64,000 bases of DNA, taken from contig NZ_CP052859.1 in assembly GCF_012935695.1 (NCBI RefSeq), positions 2,893,001-2,957,000 of the forward strand, written 5' to 3'. Below the pieces are notes generated by a model, which saw only the letters and a list, made by a program, of their open reading frames with translations, was not told where the DNA came from and did not search any database. The DNA is from Pseudomonas sp. ADAK18. Its GTDB lineage: Bacteria; Pseudomonadota; Gammaproteobacteria; Pseudomonadales; Pseudomonadaceae. Shown piece by piece: positions 61,687-64,000 of the stretch; the first letter of the stretch is position 1, and each line of letters opens with the position of its first letter. The position numbers were made by a program, and so were the translations under genes.

Positions 61687-63555
61687 ATGCGACTGGTTTT
61701 TTCTGCTCTGATTGGCTCTACCCTGGCCCTGCTGCTGGCAAGCACGGCCGTGATCGCGGCACCGCAACCGTCGCTGACGGTGTACGGGGAACCTGCAAAA
61801 TACCCCGCCGGCTTCAGCCATTTTGCCTATGCCAACCCCAACGCCCCCAAGGGCGGTAGCCTGCGACGCTCGGCCATCGAGATTGGCCGCTATGACCATG
61901 TCATGCCCTACATCGACAAAGGCATCGGCGTCAGCCAGATCGACGGCTGGGTCTATTCGCCCCTGGCCCAGCGCTCCCTGGATGAGCCCTACACGGTCTA
62001 CGGCCTGGTGGCAGAAAAAATGGAACGCTCAGACGACGGCCTGTCCCTGCGTTTCTACCTCAACCCCAAGGCACGCTTTGCCGACGGCCAGCCCATCACC
62101 GCCGAGGACGTGCGCTACAGCTACAACCTGCTGATGACCCAGGGCAGCCTGCGCTACCGGACGCTGTTCGCCGACGTCAAGCACGTCGAAGTGGAAGGCC
62201 CACGACAAGTGCGCTTCGACTTCTCCAGCAATGAAAACCGCACCCTGCCCCTGGACGTCGCCACCTTGCCGGTCTTCCCCGAGCATTGGTGGAAGACCCG
62301 CGACTTCGCCAACGGCGGCGGCTACGAAGCACCGTTGGGCAGCGGCCCCTACCAAGTGAGCAAGGTCGATTCCGGCAACACCATCAGCTTCAAGCGTGAC
62401 CCCAATTGGTGGGGCAAAGACCTGCCCGTCAGCCGTGGTCTGTATAACTTCGATCACCTGAGCCTTGAATACTTCGGCGACACCGAAGTCGCCCGCCAGG
62501 TCCTGCGCGGCGGCGCCTACGATTTCAACCGCGAATTTTCCGCCACCGGCTACTCCATCGGCTACAACGGCCCGGCCCTCGACGATGGCCGCCTGCAACG
62601 GGCGCACCTGGCCAAGGACGCGCCGCAACCGGCCCAGGGCTACGTGTTCAACGTGCAAAAGCCGATGTTCAAGGACCGCCGCGTGCGCCAGGCCCTGGCA
62701 ATGCTGTGGGATTTCGAATGGGCCAACCGGCAGATGATGCGCAACCTGTACATCCGCCAGCAAAGCTACTTCTCCAACAGCCCCTTGGCCGCCACCCAAC
62801 TGCCGAGCGCTGCCGAACTGGCGATCTTGGAACCCTTGCGCGGGCAGATTCCTGAAGAGGTCTTCACCCAGGTGTTCAAGGCCCCGACCACCGACGGCAC
62901 CGGGATGATCCGCGACAAACAGCTGCAAGCCCTGGCCCTATTGGAACAAGCCGGCTGGAAGCCCGACGGCGACAAACTGGTCAACAGCGAAGGCGAGCCG
63001 CTGGAGTTCACCTTCCTCAACGCCCAGGCCGGCCTTGAGCGCTTGCTGTTGCCCTATAAACGCAACCTGGCGCAGATCGGCATCACCTTCAATATCCGCC
63101 GTATCGACTCCTCGCAGTACGTCAACCGCGTCATGGCCCGGGACTACGACATGATCGTCACCGGCTTCCCGGTCACCACCTCACCGGGAATGGAGCTGTA
63201 CAACTATTTCGGCTCGGCCGCCGCCTTTGATCCCGGCGCCAACAACTACATCGTCCTCAAGGACCCGGCCGTCGACAGCCTGATCTCCGGGCTGGTCAAG
63301 GCCACCACCCAGGCGCAGATGCTCACTTATGCCCACGCCCTGGACCGGGTGCTGCAATGGAATTACCTGTGGATCCCCAATTACTACCCACCGGGCACCT
63401 CCGCCGCGTGGTGGAACCGCTTCGGCCGCCCGGCGGTGGAAGCCAGCAATGACGAAGCCCTGGAAACCTGGTGGCAAGTCAGCTCCACGCCGCTGACCAA
63501 CGAACAGATGAAAGCCGAGCTGATCAAGCGCGGCCAACCGGGAGGAGCCCACTGA
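61687..63555 (+). CDS. Periplasmic peptide/oligopeptide-binding protein (YejA-like)
   Basis: 622 residues with a Sec signal peptide (FSALIGSTLALLLASTAVIAA). It belongs to the family 5 solute-binding proteins: an early SLTVYGEPAKYPAGF, the EDVRYSYNLL segment and the C-terminal NYFGSAAAFDPGANNY. It captures peptides such as microcin C or dipeptides in the periplasm. The permease gene starts at its stop (TGATG), as in yejABEF. Interestingly, in E. coli YejABEF is the import route for microcin C-type peptides. Confidence 0.92.
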   Translation: MRLVFSALIGSTLALLLASTAVIAAPQPSLTVYGEPAKYPAGFSHFAYANPNAPKGGSLRRSAIEIGRYDHVMPYIDKGIGVSQIDGWVYSPLAQRSLDEPYTVYGLVAEKMERSDDGLSLRFYLNPKARFADGQPITAEDVRYSYNLLMTQGSLRYRTLFADVKHVEVEGPRQVRFDFSSNENRTLPLDVATLPVFPEHWWKTRDFANGGGYEAPLGSGPYQVSKVDSGNTISFKRDPNWWGKDLPVSRGLYNFDHLSLEYFGDTEVARQVLRGGAYDFNREFSATGYSIGYNGPALDDGRLQRAHLAKDAPQPAQGYVFNVQKPMFKDRRVRQALAMLWDFEWANRQMMRNLYIRQQSYFSNSPLAATQLPSAAELAILEPLRGQIPEEVFTQVFKAPTTDGTGMIRDKQLQALALLEQAGWKPDGDKLVNSEGEPLEFTFLNAQAGLERLLLPYKRNLAQIGITFNIRRIDSSQYVNRVMARDYDMIVTGFPVTTSPGMELYNYFGSAAAFDPGANNYIVLKDPAVDSLISGLVKATTQAQMLTYAHALDRVLQWNYLWIPNYYPPGTSAAWWNRFGRPAVEASNDEALETWWQVSSTPLTNEQMKAELIKRGQPGGAH

Positions 63556-64000
63556 TGTTTGCCTATATCGTGCGGCGCCTGCTGCTGATCATTCCCACCC
63601 TGGTGATCATCCTGCTGGTGAATTTTGTCATCGTGCAAGCCGCACCGGGCGGCCCCGTGGAACAGGCCATTGCTCATCTGCAAGGCATCGGTGGCGGTGG
63701 CATCGGTGGCGGTTCCGGGGAAAGTATCAGCAGCGGCTCACGGGCCAGCCGTGGCCTGGACCCGAAACTGATCAAGGACATTGAAAAACAGTACGGCTTC
63801 GACAAACCGGCGCCGGAACGCCTGTGGCTGATGCTCAAGAACTACGCCCAACTCGACTTCGGCAACAGCTTCTTTCGCGGCGCGACCGTGGTCGACCTGA
63901 TCCTGGAAAAAATGCCAGTGACCATTTCCCTCGGGCTCTGGGCCACATTGATCACCTACCTGGTGTCGATCCCTCTTGGCATTCGCAAGGCGGTCAAGCA
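63555..64000 (+). CDS. Peptide ABC transporter permease (YejB-like), cut by window edge
   Basis: 149 residues of an open frame that runs off the window. ATG 63555 shares a base with the stop of the binding-protein gene (TGATG). First membrane helix YIVRRLLLIIPTLVIILLV and a periplasmic part with the YejB-like glycine-rich insertion GIGGGGIGGGSGESISSG, then the beginning of helix 2-3 (TISLGLWATLITYL). The rest of the importer is outside the window. Confidence 0.92.
   Translation, partial: MFAYIVRRLLLIIPTLVIILLVNFVIVQAAPGGPVEQAIAHLQGIGGGGIGGGSGESISSGSRASRGLDPKLIKDIEKQYGFDKPAPERLWLMLKNYAQLDFGNSFFRGATVVDLILEKMPVTISLGLWATLITYLVSIPLGIRKAVK

Overview
The window is bacterial chromosome from a fluorescent Pseudomonas, most likely the P. 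fluorescens group. The evidence is the gacA-uvrC-pgsA-tRNA-Gly block with a TTG-started gacA, the high-GC codon use, REP-type intergenic hairpins of the kind scattered through fluorescent pseudomonads, a serralysin-type metalloprotease and a TonB siderophore receptor. No rRNA, CRISPR array, intact insertion sequence or prophage was seen.

Layout. 1-6573 (minus strand): a glutamate-synthase-like flavoenzyme cut by the window edge, an acyl-CoA thioesterase, and a three-gene molybdenum hydroxylase / iron-sulfur / cytochrome c operon. 6930-11181 (minus): a nucleoside salvage operon, cdd-nupC-deoA-deoB. 11629-27248 (plus): a long, tightly packed catabolic operon with an NMT1/SsuA-type ABC importer, two SDRs, a cupin, a hydrolase, an IclR regulator, a ThDP enzyme, aspartate dehydrogenase, aldehyde dehydrogenase, a VOC dioxygenase-like protein, an FAD monooxygenase, two small unknown proteins, a Rieske oxygenase, a RidA protein and a VanB-type reductase. 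A porin follows at 27738. Both the operon and the porin have a good sigma-54 promoter and related inverted-repeat sites upstream, so they are probably one regulon for uptake and breakdown of an aromatic, probably nitrogen-containing, compound.

29133-47545 is a mixed accessory stretch: a monoamine oxidase with a divergent TetR regulator and operator, a TorF-type outer-membrane protein, an exported amidohydrolase with a LuxR-type regulator, an orphan serralysin, a glycine-zipper protein, a TonB receptor with a Fur box, an aminoglycoside-phosphotransferase-like kinase beside a LysR remnant, a diguanylate cyclase, an MFS exporter and an MscS-family channel.

The most unusual part is 48323-51667, an AT-rich island with several unrecognised short frames on its left and an IS66 transposase remnant on its right. 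It holds two tiny peptide genes, a leaky-looking hairpin, a GRDP-like protein, a MccB-like E1 adenylating enzyme with an N-terminal extension, and an MFS exporter. This is the gene order of a ribosomally made, modified peptide (RiPP) system, but the candidate precursor (47 residues, Cys-Cys near the C-terminus, ending in Arg) does not fit microcin C (C-terminal Asn) or pantocin. It may be an undescribed class.

52197-64000 returns to core genome: a LysR/EamA pair, tRNA-Gly, pgsA, uvrC, gacA, an XRE regulator, a GNAT enzyme, a nitrilase-family hydrolase, a DAHP synthase preceded by two tandem aromatic-rich leader peptides and a terminator, a parvulin, and the start of a yejAB-type peptide importer.
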